DNA of 64,000 nt from Alphaproteobacteria bacterium (GTDB lineage: Bacteria; Pseudomonadota; Alphaproteobacteria; MPNO01; UBA2964). The position numbers and the translations under genes were made by a program. Each line of letters opens with the position of its first letter. Within the stretch, counting starts at the first letter, position 1. The DNA is taken from positions 28,040 through 92,039 of the forward strand of contig WLWZ01000015.1 in NCBI GenBank assembly GCA_012103315.1, in the 5' to 3' direction. The notes under the pieces were generated by a model. That model saw only the letters and a list, made by a program, of their open reading frames with translations. It ran no database searches and was not told where the DNA came from. Of the stretch, positions 1 to 8,937 are shown piece by piece.

Positions 1-22
1 GAGCTATGCCCGCCATCAATAA

Positions 23-1366
23 TTAGAGACCGGCAACCGTCATCCCGTCGATCCTGACAGTTGGTGCGTCGGTACCATATCGGAACTCGAGATCATTTGC
101 CGGGGTTAATCCGGCGAACATCTCCTTGAGGTTGCCGGCTATCGTCATCTCACTGACTGGATAAGTAATTTCGCCGTTTTCGATCCAAAACCCGCTGGCG
201 CCTCGGCTGTAATCACCCGTTACACCGTTGACGCCCATGCCAATCAGTTCGTTGACCAGAAAGCCTTCCTTGATGTCTGAGATGAGGTCTGCAACTGACA
301 GTTCACCGGCTTCCAAATACACATTGGTTGAGGATGGGCTCGGCGGGCCGCCAGTGCCGCGGGCGGCGTTGCCGGTCGTCGGTAGGCCAAGCTGTCTTGA
401 GGAGGCTAGGTCGAGAAGCCAGGTTGTCAGCTTGCCATTCTCAATGATTTTCTTGCGCAATGTCGCAATTCCTTCACCGTCGAAGGGTTTGGAGCTCAGA
501 CCACGCCGACGATGCGGGTCGTCATGTATGGTGATGTTATCGCTGAAGATCTGTTCACCCATCATTTCCTTTAGGAAAGAGGTGCCGCGTGCGATCCCGG
601 CTCCATTGATGGCGCCTGTTAGATGACGCAGGAGGCTCGATGATGCGCGCCAGTCATAAACAACAGGCACTTGCGACGTCTTTTTCTTCTGGGGATTGAT
701 GCGGGCGACCGCACGTTCGCCAGCGCTCCTTCCGACTTCAGTGGGGGATTTCAGATCTTCGGCATAGACAGCCGTTGTAAAATCGTAATCACGCTCCATC
801 GTGGTGCCTTCACCGGCGATGACGGATGCTGAAAAGCTGTGGCTGGTGACAGCGTAGTCTTGTGCGAAACCATTTGTCGCTGCGAGCGCGATGCGCGCTC
901 TGCTATATCCCGCTTCTGCGCCTTCGGAGTTGGTGACGCCTTTGACGGCACGGGCAGCATCTTCTGCCTCAGTCGCCATATCAATGAGGCTCTGGGTCTC
1001 TGGTTCGACGGGGTCATAGCTATCCATCTCGGCAATGGTTGTCGCGATCTGGTCTGGATCGGCGATGCCACACCAGGGATCTTCGGGGGCGACCTTGGCC
1101 ATGGCAACCGCACGTTCAGCCATTTCCCGCAACGCGCCGTCCGAATGGTCGGTCGAGGAAACAATGGCCTGTTGTTTGCCAATAAATACCCGCAGGCCCA
1201 TATCAGCAGATTCTGCGCGTTCCAGTTTTTCAGGCGCCCCAAGCCGTTGAGCCACTTCAATCGAGGTGGCATCAAACACGACGGCATCGGCGCTCTCAGC
1301 ACCCTCTTTTTGGGCCATTTCCAGCAATCTCGACAGGAGGTCGAGCTGGTTTACCTGTTCAGTCAT
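23..1366 (-). CDS. pmbA: PmbA/TldE subunit of the TldD/TldE metalloprotease
   Basis: 447 residues, the usual PmbA length. It belongs to the TldD/PmbA family but lacks the HExxxH metal motif seen in the TldD copy at 14392-15825, as expected for the non-catalytic TldE partner. In known systems TldD and TldE form a heterodimer that degrades unfolded peptides and matures modified peptides. The ATG at 1366 is preceded by AAAGGAATT. An upstream in-frame extension to 1411 lies inside ubiD and is less likely. The start overlaps the ubiD stop by 8 bp, so the two are probably cotranscribed. The partner tldD is 13 kb away on the same strand. Confidence 0.93.
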   Translation of the reverse strand: MTEQVNQLDLLSRLLEMAQKEGAESADAVVFDATSIEVAQRLGAPEKLERAESADMGLRVFIGKQQAIVSSTDHSDGALREMAERAVAMAKVAPEDPWCGIADPDQIATTIAEMDSYDPVEPETQSLIDMATEAEDAARAVKGVTNSEGAEAGYSRARIALAATNGFAQDYAVTSHSFSASVIAGEGTTMERDYDFTTAVYAEDLKSPTEVGRSAGERAVARINPQKKKTSQVPVVYDWRASSSLLRHLTGAINGAGIARGTSFLKEMMGEQIFSDNITIHDDPHRRRGLSSKPFDGEGIATLRKKIIENGKLTTWLLDLASSRQLGLPTTGNAARGTGGPPSPSSTNVYLEAGELSVADLISDIKEGFLVNELIGMGVNGVTGDYSRGASGFWIENGEITYPVSEMTIAGNLKEMFAGLTPANDLEFRYGTDAPTVRIDGMTVAGL

Positions 1367-2858
1367 CAGAATTCCTTTTCCAGGTCGGGTCACCGGAACC
1401 AGGCAGGCCATAGTCCTGCCAGTCGCGGGTTACTTTGTTGATTATATCTTCGCTCATGCGAATCTTGCGGGCCCAGGGGCGCTTTGTTTCAGGCGGCAGC
1501 TTTGCTGTGGCATCAATTCCAACTTTTGAGCCCAGCCCTGACTCGGGTGATGCAAAGTCGAGATAATCAATTGGCGTATTTTCCACGAAGGTGCAGTCGC
1601 GCGCAGGGTCAACATTGGTTGATATCGCCCAGATTACATCTTTCCAGTTCCGTGCATCTATATCGTCATCCACGACGATTACGAACTTTGTATACATAAA
1701 TTGGCGAAGATATGACCAGACGCCCATCATGACGCGCTTGGCATGGCCAGGATAACCCTTGCGAATTGAGAAGACGGCGACCCTGTAGGAGCACGCTTCC
1801 GGTGGCAACCAGAAGTCGCTGACCTCGGGAAATTGCTGGGTTAGTAAGGGAACAAAAACGTCATTGAGCGCCTCGCCGAGAACGGATGGCTCGTCTGGAG
1901 GACGACCGGTAAAGGTCGATAGATAGATTGGATCACGCCGCATGGTAATGGCAGTGACGGTGAAAACTGGAAAGTCCTCAACAGCGTTATAATAACCGGT
2001 GTGATCGCCGTAAGGGCCCTCGCCTTCATAGAGGGTTCGCGACACATGTCCTTCGAGCACGATCTCCGCATTGGCAGGAACTTTCAGCGGCACCGTTTTG
2101 CAGTCGACAAGCTCAACTTTTTTGTCCCGTAAAAGACCAGCGAATTGATATTCCGAGACGGACTCTGGCACTGGCGCGACGGCGGCGATTACCGTTGCCG
2201 GATCAGCGCCTATCACCACGGCTGCAGGAATAGAATCGCCGTTCGCCGTGGCATGCGCTTGCGCGCCGCCACGATGTTTTAGCCAGCGCATCAGCGTCGT
2301 ATTGCGCCCGGTGACCTGCATCCGATAGATGCCGAGATTGGTGCCGGCAGGACCATCAGTAACGACCAGGGGCCAGGTAATCAGAGGGGCCGGTTCATCC
2401 GGCCAGCAGCTTTGGATCGGCAGCTGAGAGAGGTCAATGTCGTCGCCGGTTAGGACAACTTCCTGACAAGGTGCATTAGATACCGTCTTGGGTTTCATCG
2501 CGAAAACGGATTTCACCATCGGCAGCATTTGCAATGCTTCACGCCAGCCTCCCGGTGGTTCCGGCTGGCGAAGGAAAGCGAGTTGTTCGCCAAATTTGCG
2601 AAGCTCTTCAGGTTTACGGGCCATGCCCGCGGCAACACGGTCCACGGTGCCAAACAAATTGACCAGCACCGGTATATCGCTGGGTGTGCCATCGGCACGC
2701 AGCGGATTTTCAAATAGCACGGCGGGGCCACCCTCAGCGAGAAGGCGGGTTTGGATTTCCGTCATTTCGAGCGCCGTCGAGACCGGCTTGGTGACACGGC
2801 TTAACTGTCCGTCTCGTTCGAGCTGTTCGATAAAATCGCGCAGGCTAGCAAATGCCAT
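1359..2858 (-). CDS. ubiD: UbiD family decarboxylase (4-hydroxy-3-polyprenylbenzoate decarboxylase)
   Basis: 499 residues from the ATG at 2858, matching the roughly 490-500 residues of UbiD. It carries the typical [11 protein letters not shown] motif, which in the family contributes an active-site Glu near the prenylated FMN, and the N-terminal segment [15 protein letters not shown] usual for UbiD. The known role is removal of the carboxyl group from the polyprenylated ring during ubiquinone synthesis. ubiA lies 4 kb away on the same strand and supports that pathway. A longer in-frame extension to 3320 overlaps the neighbouring gene and looks non-coding. The stop overlaps the pmbA start. Confidence 0.93.
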   Translation of the reverse strand: MAFASLRDFIEQLERDGQLSRVTKPVSTALEMTEIQTRLLAEGGPAVLFENPLRADGTPSDIPVLVNLFGTVDRVAAGMARKPEELRKFGEQLAFLRQPEPPGGWREALQMLPMVKSVFAMKPKTVSNAPCQEVVLTGDDIDLSQLPIQSCWPDEPAPLITWPLVVTDGPAGTNLGIYRMQVTGRNTTLMRWLKHRGGAQAHATANGDSIPAAVVIGADPATVIAAVAPVPESVSEYQFAGLLRDKKVELVDCKTVPLKVPANAEIVLEGHVSRTLYEGEGPYGDHTGYYNAVEDFPVFTVTAITMRRDPIYLSTFTGRPPDEPSVLGEALNDVFVPLLTQQFPEVSDFWLPPEACSYRVAVFSIRKGYPGHAKRVMMGVWSYLRQFMYTKFVIVVDDDIDARNWKDVIWAISTNVDPARDCTFVENTPIDYLDFASPESGLGSKVGIDATAKLPPETKRPWARKIRMSEDIINKVTRDWQDYGLPGSGDPTWKRNSDD

Positions 2859-3013
2859 CGTTTTTCCACTCTCGTAACCCGAAAAACATACGGGCGCGCA
2901 ACTGTTTAGCACGTTGTTGGGGGGATTTGGCAAACCCATTGCTGTTATACGCCAGAGAATTGCCAACGGATCAAACCTGTCGTAGAGGATGTACAACAAA
3001 TTGGAGGTTGGTT

Positions 3014-3724
3014 TTGACCGATCCGGTAGTGCATGCCAAGGCATACCCCTTTCCAGCGCCTGACCATTCTTATGTGTTTGAGGCCGGTCAATGGTCAGCG
3101 TTGGACAGTGACGATTTTGACGTTGGAGGGCGGACGCCGGTCTTGGCGGCAGGCTCCAATCAGTCTCCGGAGCAGCTCGCTCGGAAATACGCAGACCTAC
3201 CAGAGATCGGCCCGATTCCCGTAATACGAGGGCGTCTGAATGATTTTGATGTGGTCTATGCGGCGCATCTGGCAGGGTATGGCTCGATGCCGGCCACTTT
3301 CCAGAATTCACCCGGGACAACGGTTTCAGTATTTGTCGCCTGGTTTACGGCGACGCAGCTTGACCGCATGCATGCGACAGAAGGCAATTACAGCTATGAT
3401 CGTTTGACGGATGTTTGGTTAGAGACTGATCATGGACAAGCCCCGCAAGAGGTCTTTGCCTATACCGCAAAAGTCGGTTGCTACAATCACAACGGTAGCT
3501 GTTTAAGCTTGGCCGAAATTTCGGCGACAAACCGAAAGTTTGCGTCTGCAACCCAAAGTGAGGCACAGGAATTTTTACGGGATCGACTGGCGGTAGGAAC
3601 TGACCTGGATCAATTTGTCTCTGACCACATCGCCGATAATGTCGTACGGGTGGGACGGGTTGCCGCTATGCGCGCCGACGCGATTGAGATCGGATATCCG
3701 CGCGAATCTTTGCTGTCGCTTTAA
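3014..3724 (+). CDS. Hypothetical protein, possibly gamma-glutamylcyclotransferase-like
   Basis: 236 residues if it starts at the TTG at 3014, which has GGAGG six bases upstream; the frame stays open further upstream but there it lies over ubiD and has no comparable ribosome site. The segment [16 protein letters not shown], followed after about 30 residues by [12 protein letters not shown] and later [13 protein letters not shown], resembles the layout of GGCT-like folds (a Gly-Ser-Asn loop near the N terminus and a Glu in the middle). That is inference from pattern, not a firm family assignment. It is divergent from ubiD, and its stop overlaps the stop of the convergent CoA-ligase gene by three bases. 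Confidence 0.65.
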   Translation: MTDPVVHAKAYPFPAPDHSYVFEAGQWSALDSDDFDVGGRTPVLAAGSNQSPEQLARKYADLPEIGPIPVIRGRLNDFDVVYAAHLAGYGSMPATFQNSPGTTVSVFVAWFTATQLDRMHATEGNYSYDRLTDVWLETDHGQAPQEVFAYTAKVGCYNHNGSCLSLAEISATNRKFASATQSEAQEFLRDRLAVGTDLDQFVSDHIADNVVRVGRVAAMRADAIEIGYPRESLLSL

Positions 3725-5085
3725 ATTTTCACGAGTGCTTTTAACGCATCGCCACAGGATTCTGGTGCGGCGTAGGTAGGGACACCGGCGCTGTTGAGGC
3801 GGTGCAGGATCGCGGGTGCATCTGGGCTGCAATAAACGATCAATGGCTTTGATGTGTTTTTTACGGCTTTGATAACCGGGTCAGCAACAAGCTCCGGTCG
3901 TCCGACGCCAGATGACCCAACGATGGGAATGACGACGTCATATTCTTTCGCGTCGAGTAGGGCGGAGATCGATCCACCAACAATCTCTGGGGTTAATCCG
4001 GCGAGTGTTAGATCGATGGGATTGCGGTCGGCGGTAAATCCGACATGGCTAAATAATGACGCTAGCTGGGCGGCGGTTTTTCGGCTTGGCGCTGGTGTGG
4101 TGAAACCCACCAACCCACATTGATCGGCAACGAGCCCGCCTGCGCCGCCGGTCGAGGTAAGAATTCCGACCCGTCGCCCTCTGGGCTTCTTGCCCATGCT
4201 GAGCGCCATAGCGATATCAAGTAGATCATCGAAGCGATCCGCCCGAATGACCCCGGATTTTGCAAACAACCCATCATAGAGCCGATCATCCCCGGCCATG
4301 GCCCCGGTATGGGACGCAGAGGCTAGGGCTCCAGCTTCAGATCGTCCGACCTTGTATACGACCAGTTGTTTCCCCGTGCGTTTTGCTATTGTGGCCAGTT
4401 TGCTGAAGCGTTTTGTGTCTCGAAGCCCTTCGAGATAGAGGGTGATGACAGAGGTATTTTTTTCCCCAATCATCCATTCCAGGATGTCGCAAACCTCAAG
4501 ATCACCTTCGTTACCGGTTGCGGCGAGGTGGGAAAGGCCGATGCCTTTGGCGGCGGCACGCGATAGGAGCGAACCAAGAATGCCACCAGATTGTGAGATG
4601 ACGCCAATCTTGCCGGCGGTGAGGTGTTCTGTGTCGAGGGCACCGGATGCTGACAAGGTGGTCCGATCCTGTAAATTTAAAAGCCCAATCGTGTTGGGGC
4701 CGAGGATGCGCATTGAACCCGCTGCTTCAGAAAGAGCAGCCTGACGTTGGATTCCCGCGGGCCCGGTCTCGCCATAGCCGCCCGCCAGTACTATCGCTGC
4801 CTTGGTGCCGAGGGCTGATAATTTTCTGGTGGCGTCTTCGGTATGCGTTGGTCCCAATAAAATCATCGCGACATCGGGGACGCCGGGAAGGTCGTCGATG
4901 CTCGCGAAACACGGCACACCATCAATGTCCGCTGCTCGCGGATTGACCGGCCAGATATCGCCTGAAAAACCGTGCTTGCGCAGAAATTGTAGCGGCCGCC
5001 CAGCCGTCTTTGCCGGATCGGCGGACGCGCCAATGATGGCAATCGATTTAGGTCTGAACAGATTTTCGATAGGGGAAGTCGCCAC
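3721..5085 (-). CDS. CoA-binding acyl-CoA synthetase (NDP-forming), alpha-type subunit
   Basis: 454 residues. The N terminus has a CoA-binding Rossmann domain (SIAIIGASADPAKTAGRP, residues 14-31), followed by two succinyl-CoA-synthetase-like domains (SQSGGILGS near 165; SHTGAMAGDD near 258-267). His259 lies where the phosphohistidine of ADP-forming acetyl-CoA synthetase alpha chains is found. There is no ATP-grasp (beta) domain, so it would need a separate beta subunit not in this window. It starts 2 bp after the enoyl-CoA hydratase stop, so the two form an operon likely acting on acyl-CoA esters. The substrate cannot be told from sequence. Confidence 0.85.
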   Translation of the reverse strand: MATSPIENLFRPKSIAIIGASADPAKTAGRPLQFLRKHGFSGDIWPVNPRAADIDGVPCFASIDDLPGVPDVAMILLGPTHTEDATRKLSALGTKAAIVLAGGYGETGPAGIQRQAALSEAAGSMRILGPNTIGLLNLQDRTTLSASGALDTEHLTAGKIGVISQSGGILGSLLSRAAAKGIGLSHLAATGNEGDLEVCDILEWMIGEKNTSVITLYLEGLRDTKRFSKLATIAKRTGKQLVVYKVGRSEAGALASASHTGAMAGDDRLYDGLFAKSGVIRADRFDDLLDIAMALSMGKKPRGRRVGILTSTGGAGGLVADQCGLVGFTTPAPSRKTAAQLASLFSHVGFTADRNPIDLTLAGLTPEIVGGSISALLDAKEYDVVIPIVGSSGVGRPELVADPVIKAVKNTSKPLIVYCSPDAPAILHRLNSAGVPTYAAPESCGDALKALVKI

Positions 5086-5087
5086 GA

Positions 5088-5882
5088 TTATTTTTTTGAT
5101 TTATCGAGGAAGGCGGTTACGGCGTTGCGATGCTCATCAGTCGTGTAGCAAATTGCCTGCGCCTGACAGCCCAGCGCAAACACCTCTTCGATCGATAATT
5201 CCAAACTTTGATCCATAATCGATTTGGCGAGAGCCAGTGAATTTGGCGAGCCGGCTGTCATCCGCTCGGCGGTTGCGATAGCTTCATCGAGAAGCGACTC
5301 CGCGCTAGTGACACCCTCGATCATCCCGAGGCTCAATGCTTCTTCGGCGGGGACTCTGCGGCCCGAAAATATAAGTTCTTTGGCGCGTGCCAGGCCGACG
5401 CGTCGCGGCAGAAAATACATGCCACCGCCGTCGGGAATCAAACCGCGCAAGAGATAGCTCATGGTGAACATTGCTTTGTCGGAGGCAATAACAAAATCGC
5501 AACATAAAGCGAGATCGGCGCCGAGCCCTGCGGCGGCCCCATTGACGGCAGCGATGGTTGGCTTAGCCAAACCGTGCAGCATGGTCACGGCATGATGGGT
5601 ACGGCGTTGTCGTTTCCAGCCATTCATCGCGACGGTACCGATCGGCGCTTCGAGCCGTTCACGCATGGCAGCAATATCGCCGCCGGCACAAAATGCTTTG
5701 CCGTTGCCGGTGAGAACAATGGCGCGCACAGTTTCTTCCTGACTCGCCCAATCAACCGCGGCCATCAGGTCTATTCGCATAGCATCATCGATAGCGTTGA
5801 GTTTGTCAGGGCGGTTCAGGGTGATGATCGCGACGGCGTCTTTCTCGGTAATCGCGATGCGCTCGGAAGTTGGCTTGTCCAT
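5088..5882 (-). CDS. Enoyl-CoA hydratase/isomerase family protein
   Basis: 264 residues from the ATG at 5882 (AAGAGA just upstream); a TTG four codons earlier is possible but lacks a ribosome site. It is a crotonase fold protein: the oxyanion-hole segments are visible as FCAGGDI and NGAAAGLGADLAL. At the position where hydratases have their second catalytic Glu, the motif reads GLIPDGGG, an Asp often seen in isomerase or other crotonase subgroups, so hydration is not certain. First gene of a two-gene operon with the CoA ligase. Substrate unknown. Confidence 0.88.
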   Translation of the reverse strand: MDKPTSERIAITEKDAVAIITLNRPDKLNAIDDAMRIDLMAAVDWASQEETVRAIVLTGNGKAFCAGGDIAAMRERLEAPIGTVAMNGWKRQRRTHHAVTMLHGLAKPTIAAVNGAAAGLGADLALCCDFVIASDKAMFTMSYLLRGLIPDGGGMYFLPRRVGLARAKELIFSGRRVPAEEALSLGMIEGVTSAESLLDEAIATAERMTAGSPNSLALAKSIMDQSLELSIEEVFALGCQAQAICYTTDEHRNAVTAFLDKSKK

Positions 5883-6029
5883 TCTCTTGTCCAATCAGTG
5901 GCGTGTTGCAGACTGTTTAGCACGAAATACCGACATTGCTATTCCGAGATGATCTGAACGCGTTGATTGACATAAGGCTTAGGGTTGTTTGTCATTCACC
6001 TACACGAGAATGGAGGAATGGAGGAATGG

Positions 6030-7133
6030 ATGACGATTGTTTCTTATGAAGATGCGCCCGTGCCAATCCGTTTGGATTTGCTTGAGGCGCATCAGCGCGC
6101 CTGGCAACGCCTCGCCTCGCCAGGCACTTGGCTAACCGGTGCAACACGGGTCGCGATAGCCCAGGAAGTGCGGAACGCAAAACAATGTAGTTTGTGCGTT
6201 GAGCGTAAAGCCGCGCTTATGCCTTACAACGTAACAGGGACCCATGACACGGTTTCAGATTTGCCAGAAGCACAAGTCGAATTGATCCATCGGTTGGCAA
6301 CGGACTCGGCACGGCTAAGACGGAATTGGGCCCGCGAACTAATTGAGAGTGGGTTGAGTGAAGAGGAGTACGTCGAAACCGTTGGTGTCGCCTGCACGAC
6401 CATTTCCCTGGATACGTTCGCCTATGCAGTAGGAATGCCGTCCCGCGAAATTCCGATGCCGGTCGATGGTGATCCCAAGAAAGTACGTCCCACCGAAGCG
6501 AAACAGGGAGATGCCTGGGTGCCGTGGATTGCGCCGGACGACGCCAGCGACGGGGATCGCGAGACCTTTGGGCCGGGTGTATCGAATATTCGCAGGGCCT
6601 TAAGTCTCGTCCCTGCTGAAGCCCATGGATTTTTTGATCTGGTTTCGAACCAATATCTGTCCGCGGAACAGATGAAAGATTTTGCGACAAAGTTCCGAGC
6701 GATTACCCGGGCGCAAATCGAACTGATCGCGGGTCGAATATCGGCCATCAATCAGTGCGCCTATTGAACCACCAGCCATACGGCACTGCTCCGTGCGAGC
6801 AGCGAACAGACTGGTGACGAGATCGATTTAAGCAGCGTAATGGGTGAAGCAGAGGGCGATGGCGGCGTGCCAAACGGTGCTATGTTGGTCAATTTTGCTG
6901 AAGCAATTGCTGGTGATGATGCCCAACGTTTACAAGACGCTCGCAATGAGGTGACGGCGACGCTGGGTGCTGACGGATTGGTCGACGCTTGTGGTATCGC
7001 GGCAACGTTCAATGCGATTGACCGAATTGCGGATTCAATTGGTATTCCGATTGACGACGTTCGGCTTGAGCCGACGGCCGAATTCCGGCGTGAGCTCGGT
7101 ATTGATGCGTTTCCGTCGCGGCTTGAAAGCTAG
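6030..7133 (+). CDS. AhpD-like selenoprotein (alkylhydroperoxidase-related), TGA read as Sec246
   Basis: 367 residues if the TGA at 6765-6767 is read as selenocysteine. The same frame continues without a shift for 122 more codons with coherent protein. Around the TGA the sequence is E231-x11-C243-A-Y-U246-T-T-S-H250, which reproduces the spacing of the AhpD active site (Glu118, Cys130, Cys133, His137 in Mycobacterium AhpD), with Sec in place of the second Cys. A SECIS-like hairpin follows. An N-terminal C53-S-L-C56 pair hints at a second, degenerate AhpD-like half without the His. The ATG at 6030 has GGAGG five bases upstream; ATG 6018 is too close to its own GGAGG. Likely a thiol/selenol peroxidase or oxidoreductase. 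Convergent with ubiA (stops overlap). Ordinary gene calling splits it into 5985-6767 and 6840-7133. Confidence 0.85.
6768..6816 (+). promoter_or_regulatory. SECIS-like hairpin for selenocysteine insertion
   Basis: Directly after the TGA at 6765-6767. Apical stem CTGCTC (6786-6791) pairs perfectly with GAGCAG (6797-6802) around the five-base loop CGTGC, with G in the second loop position; the loop begins 25 nt after the TGA. A lower stem CACCAG (6770-6775) pairs perfectly with CTGGTG (6811-6816). Loop size, the early loop G and the distance fit the known bacterial SECIS pattern bound by SelB. Confidence 0.8.
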
Positions 7134-8080
7134 CTCAGAGTTGTGATCTGGGCGGCGAGAATACCGCCGAGAAACAGCCAGGAGAACAGCCGGTTCGATC
7201 TGAACTTGGCGAGGCAGTCTTTTGGATCGTTGATATCCACATCCCAGACTTGCCAGATCAGTTGCGTGCTGCCGAGCCCAAGTCCTACGAAATATGGCCA
7301 GGTGAAGTTGCCCTTGAGACCTGCATAGGCGAACAGGGCAGTGGCGATGATATAGAACGCATAAAGCCAGGGTTTGCTACCCAGACCCAATCGTCGTGCC
7401 GTTGATTTGACCCCCGCTTGAGGGTCGTCCTGGCGGTCCTGATGCGCGTAGATCGTGTCGTAACCGAGTGTCCAAAAGATGCCGCCGGTATAGAGAATAA
7501 TCGCTGGCGCCGCGAGGTCGCCCCGAACCGCCGCCCAGCCAAGCAATGCTCCCCAGTTGAATGTTAGTCCGAGAAAGAACTGTGGCCAGAAAGTCACGCG
7601 TTTCATCAAAGGGTAGGTGAACACCAGAACCAAGGAAGCGACACCGACCGCAATAGCATAGGCCTTAAGCGTGATCAGAATGCAGAACCCGATTGCCAGT
7701 AATTTGACGAGAAAACCGATAGCCTGTTTGACGGTTACCTGACCGCTGGGCAAAGGGCGGTTTTTTGTCCGGGCAACCTGGGCATCGAAGTCATGATCAA
7801 CAATGTCGTTATAGGTACAGCCCGCACCGCGCATGACTAAGGCGCCAATTCCAAAGGCGGCAAAAAGATAAAATACGTCTAGTGTGGTTTGCCAATTAGG
7901 CCACGCCATGGCGATTGACCACCAACATGGAAACAGTAAGAGCCATGTGCCAATGGGTCGGTCGAAGCGGGCGAGTCGTATGTAGGGGTGCGACGCGCGT
8001 GGCATCAATCGGTCAACCCAGCTATTAACGGGAATGTCGCTCGCTGTGGTGTCAATTTCATTTCGGGCTTGCTCTGCCAT
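7130..8080 (-). CDS. ubiA: 4-hydroxybenzoate polyprenyltransferase UbiA
   Basis: 316 residues from the ATG at 8080; a TTG at 8116 would add 12 residues. Polytopic membrane prenyltransferase with the two Asp-rich motifs that bind Mg-diphosphate: NDIVDHDFD and YDTIYAHQDRQDD. It transfers a polyprenyl chain to 4-hydroxybenzoate in ubiquinone synthesis; ubiD in this window acts next on the product. Divergent from rsmE with an 86-bp gap that should hold both promoters. Its stop overlaps that of the selenoprotein gene. Confidence 0.95.
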   Translation of the reverse strand: MAEQARNEIDTTASDIPVNSWVDRLMPRASHPYIRLARFDRPIGTWLLLFPCWWSIAMAWPNWQTTLDVFYLFAAFGIGALVMRGAGCTYNDIVDHDFDAQVARTKNRPLPSGQVTVKQAIGFLVKLLAIGFCILITLKAYAIAVGVASLVLVFTYPLMKRVTFWPQFFLGLTFNWGALLGWAAVRGDLAAPAIILYTGGIFWTLGYDTIYAHQDRQDDPQAGVKSTARRLGLGSKPWLYAFYIIATALFAYAGLKGNFTWPYFVGLGLGSTQLIWQVWDVDINDPKDCLAKFRSNRLFSWLFLGGILAAQITTLS

Positions 8081-8166
8081 ACCGTAAGCTCTAACGCTGT
8101 TATGAAATTGTCTCAAGCATTTGGGCGATTTCTATAGATTCCGTCATTATAGATTTTCTGATTGAT

Positions 8167-8910
8167 ATGCGTGTAACCCGGCTTTTTGTCGATCATTCGT
8201 TCTCTTCCGAACAATCGGTCCCTTTATCGGAGGCTCAGGCCCATTATTTGATGAACGTCCTGAGAATGGGTCTGGGTGATCCCGTTCAATTGTTCAACGG
8301 ACGGGATGGTGAATGGCGTGGGTTAATTGATAAGATCACCCGTCGCCGTTGCTCGATTACCCTCGAGAAACAAGTTTCTGATCAAAGGACTGAGCCTGAT
8401 CTGTGGTTGATCTTTGCGCCGATCAAACGCGCCCGGATAGATTTTGTCGCGACCAAAGCAACAGAACTTGGCGTGTCTGCGCTTATCCCAGTTTTTACAG
8501 AGTTTACGGATGTCTCCCGGGTGAATACACAACGCCTTCAGTCCAATGCAATGGAAGCTGCGGAACAGTGTGGCCGCCTGTCGGTACCGGAAGTCGATGA
8601 GCCGGTAAATCTCTCGGAAGTTATGAAAGATTGGCCTGAAGATCGGCTGCTACTCTATTGTGATGAAACTGGTGGTGGAATATCCATCAATGAATATTTA
8701 GCTGGTCAAAAGGCTACGGGCCGAACTGAGCCAATGGCAATTCTGATAGGACCTGAAGGTGGTTTTTCACGATCTGAGCTTGACCTCCTGAAAGAAAAAA
8801 CCAACTTTACGGCAATTGACTTGGGACCGCGTATATTGCGGGCCGATACGGCGGCAGTTGCGGCACTTTCATGCTGGCAATCAGTGTTGGGCGATTGGGC
8901 CAGTGAGTGA
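8167..8910 (+). CDS. rsmE: 16S rRNA (uracil-1498-N3)-methyltransferase RsmE
   Basis: 247 residues, typical of RsmE. C-terminal SPOUT (trefoil-knot) signatures are clear: LIGPEGGFSRSELDLL and the knot segment LGPRILRADTAAVAAL, which bind S-adenosylmethionine. The N terminus is the small RNA-binding part (HYLMNVLRMGLGDPVQLF). It methylates U1498 of 16S rRNA. It lies 27 bp upstream of gshA on the same strand, an arrangement seen in several alphaproteobacteria, and may be cotranscribed with it. Confidence 0.95.
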   Translation: MRVTRLFVDHSFSSEQSVPLSEAQAHYLMNVLRMGLGDPVQLFNGRDGEWRGLIDKITRRRCSITLEKQVSDQRTEPDLWLIFAPIKRARIDFVATKATELGVSALIPVFTEFTDVSRVNTQRLQSNAMEAAEQCGRLSVPEVDEPVNLSEVMKDWPEDRLLLYCDETGGGISINEYLAGQKATGRTEPMAILIGPEGGFSRSELDLLKEKTNFTAIDLGPRILRADTAAVAALSCWQSVLGDWASE

Positions 8911-8937
8911 GCGTAGAGCGGTTGAGTAGGAATTAGC

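Noticed and set aside
839..1441. Plus-strand ORF opposite pmbA
   Set aside because: Antisense shadow of a well-supported family gene.
2859..3320. N-terminal extension of UbiD
   Set aside because: The extension does not resemble UbiD and overlaps the divergent gene; the family start at 2858 fits length and motif.
5985..7133. Two separate genes or a pseudogene split at TGA 6765-6767
   Set aside because: The frame is unbroken, the TGA is at the AhpD catalytic Cys, and a SECIS-like hairpin follows; one selenoprotein explains all three.
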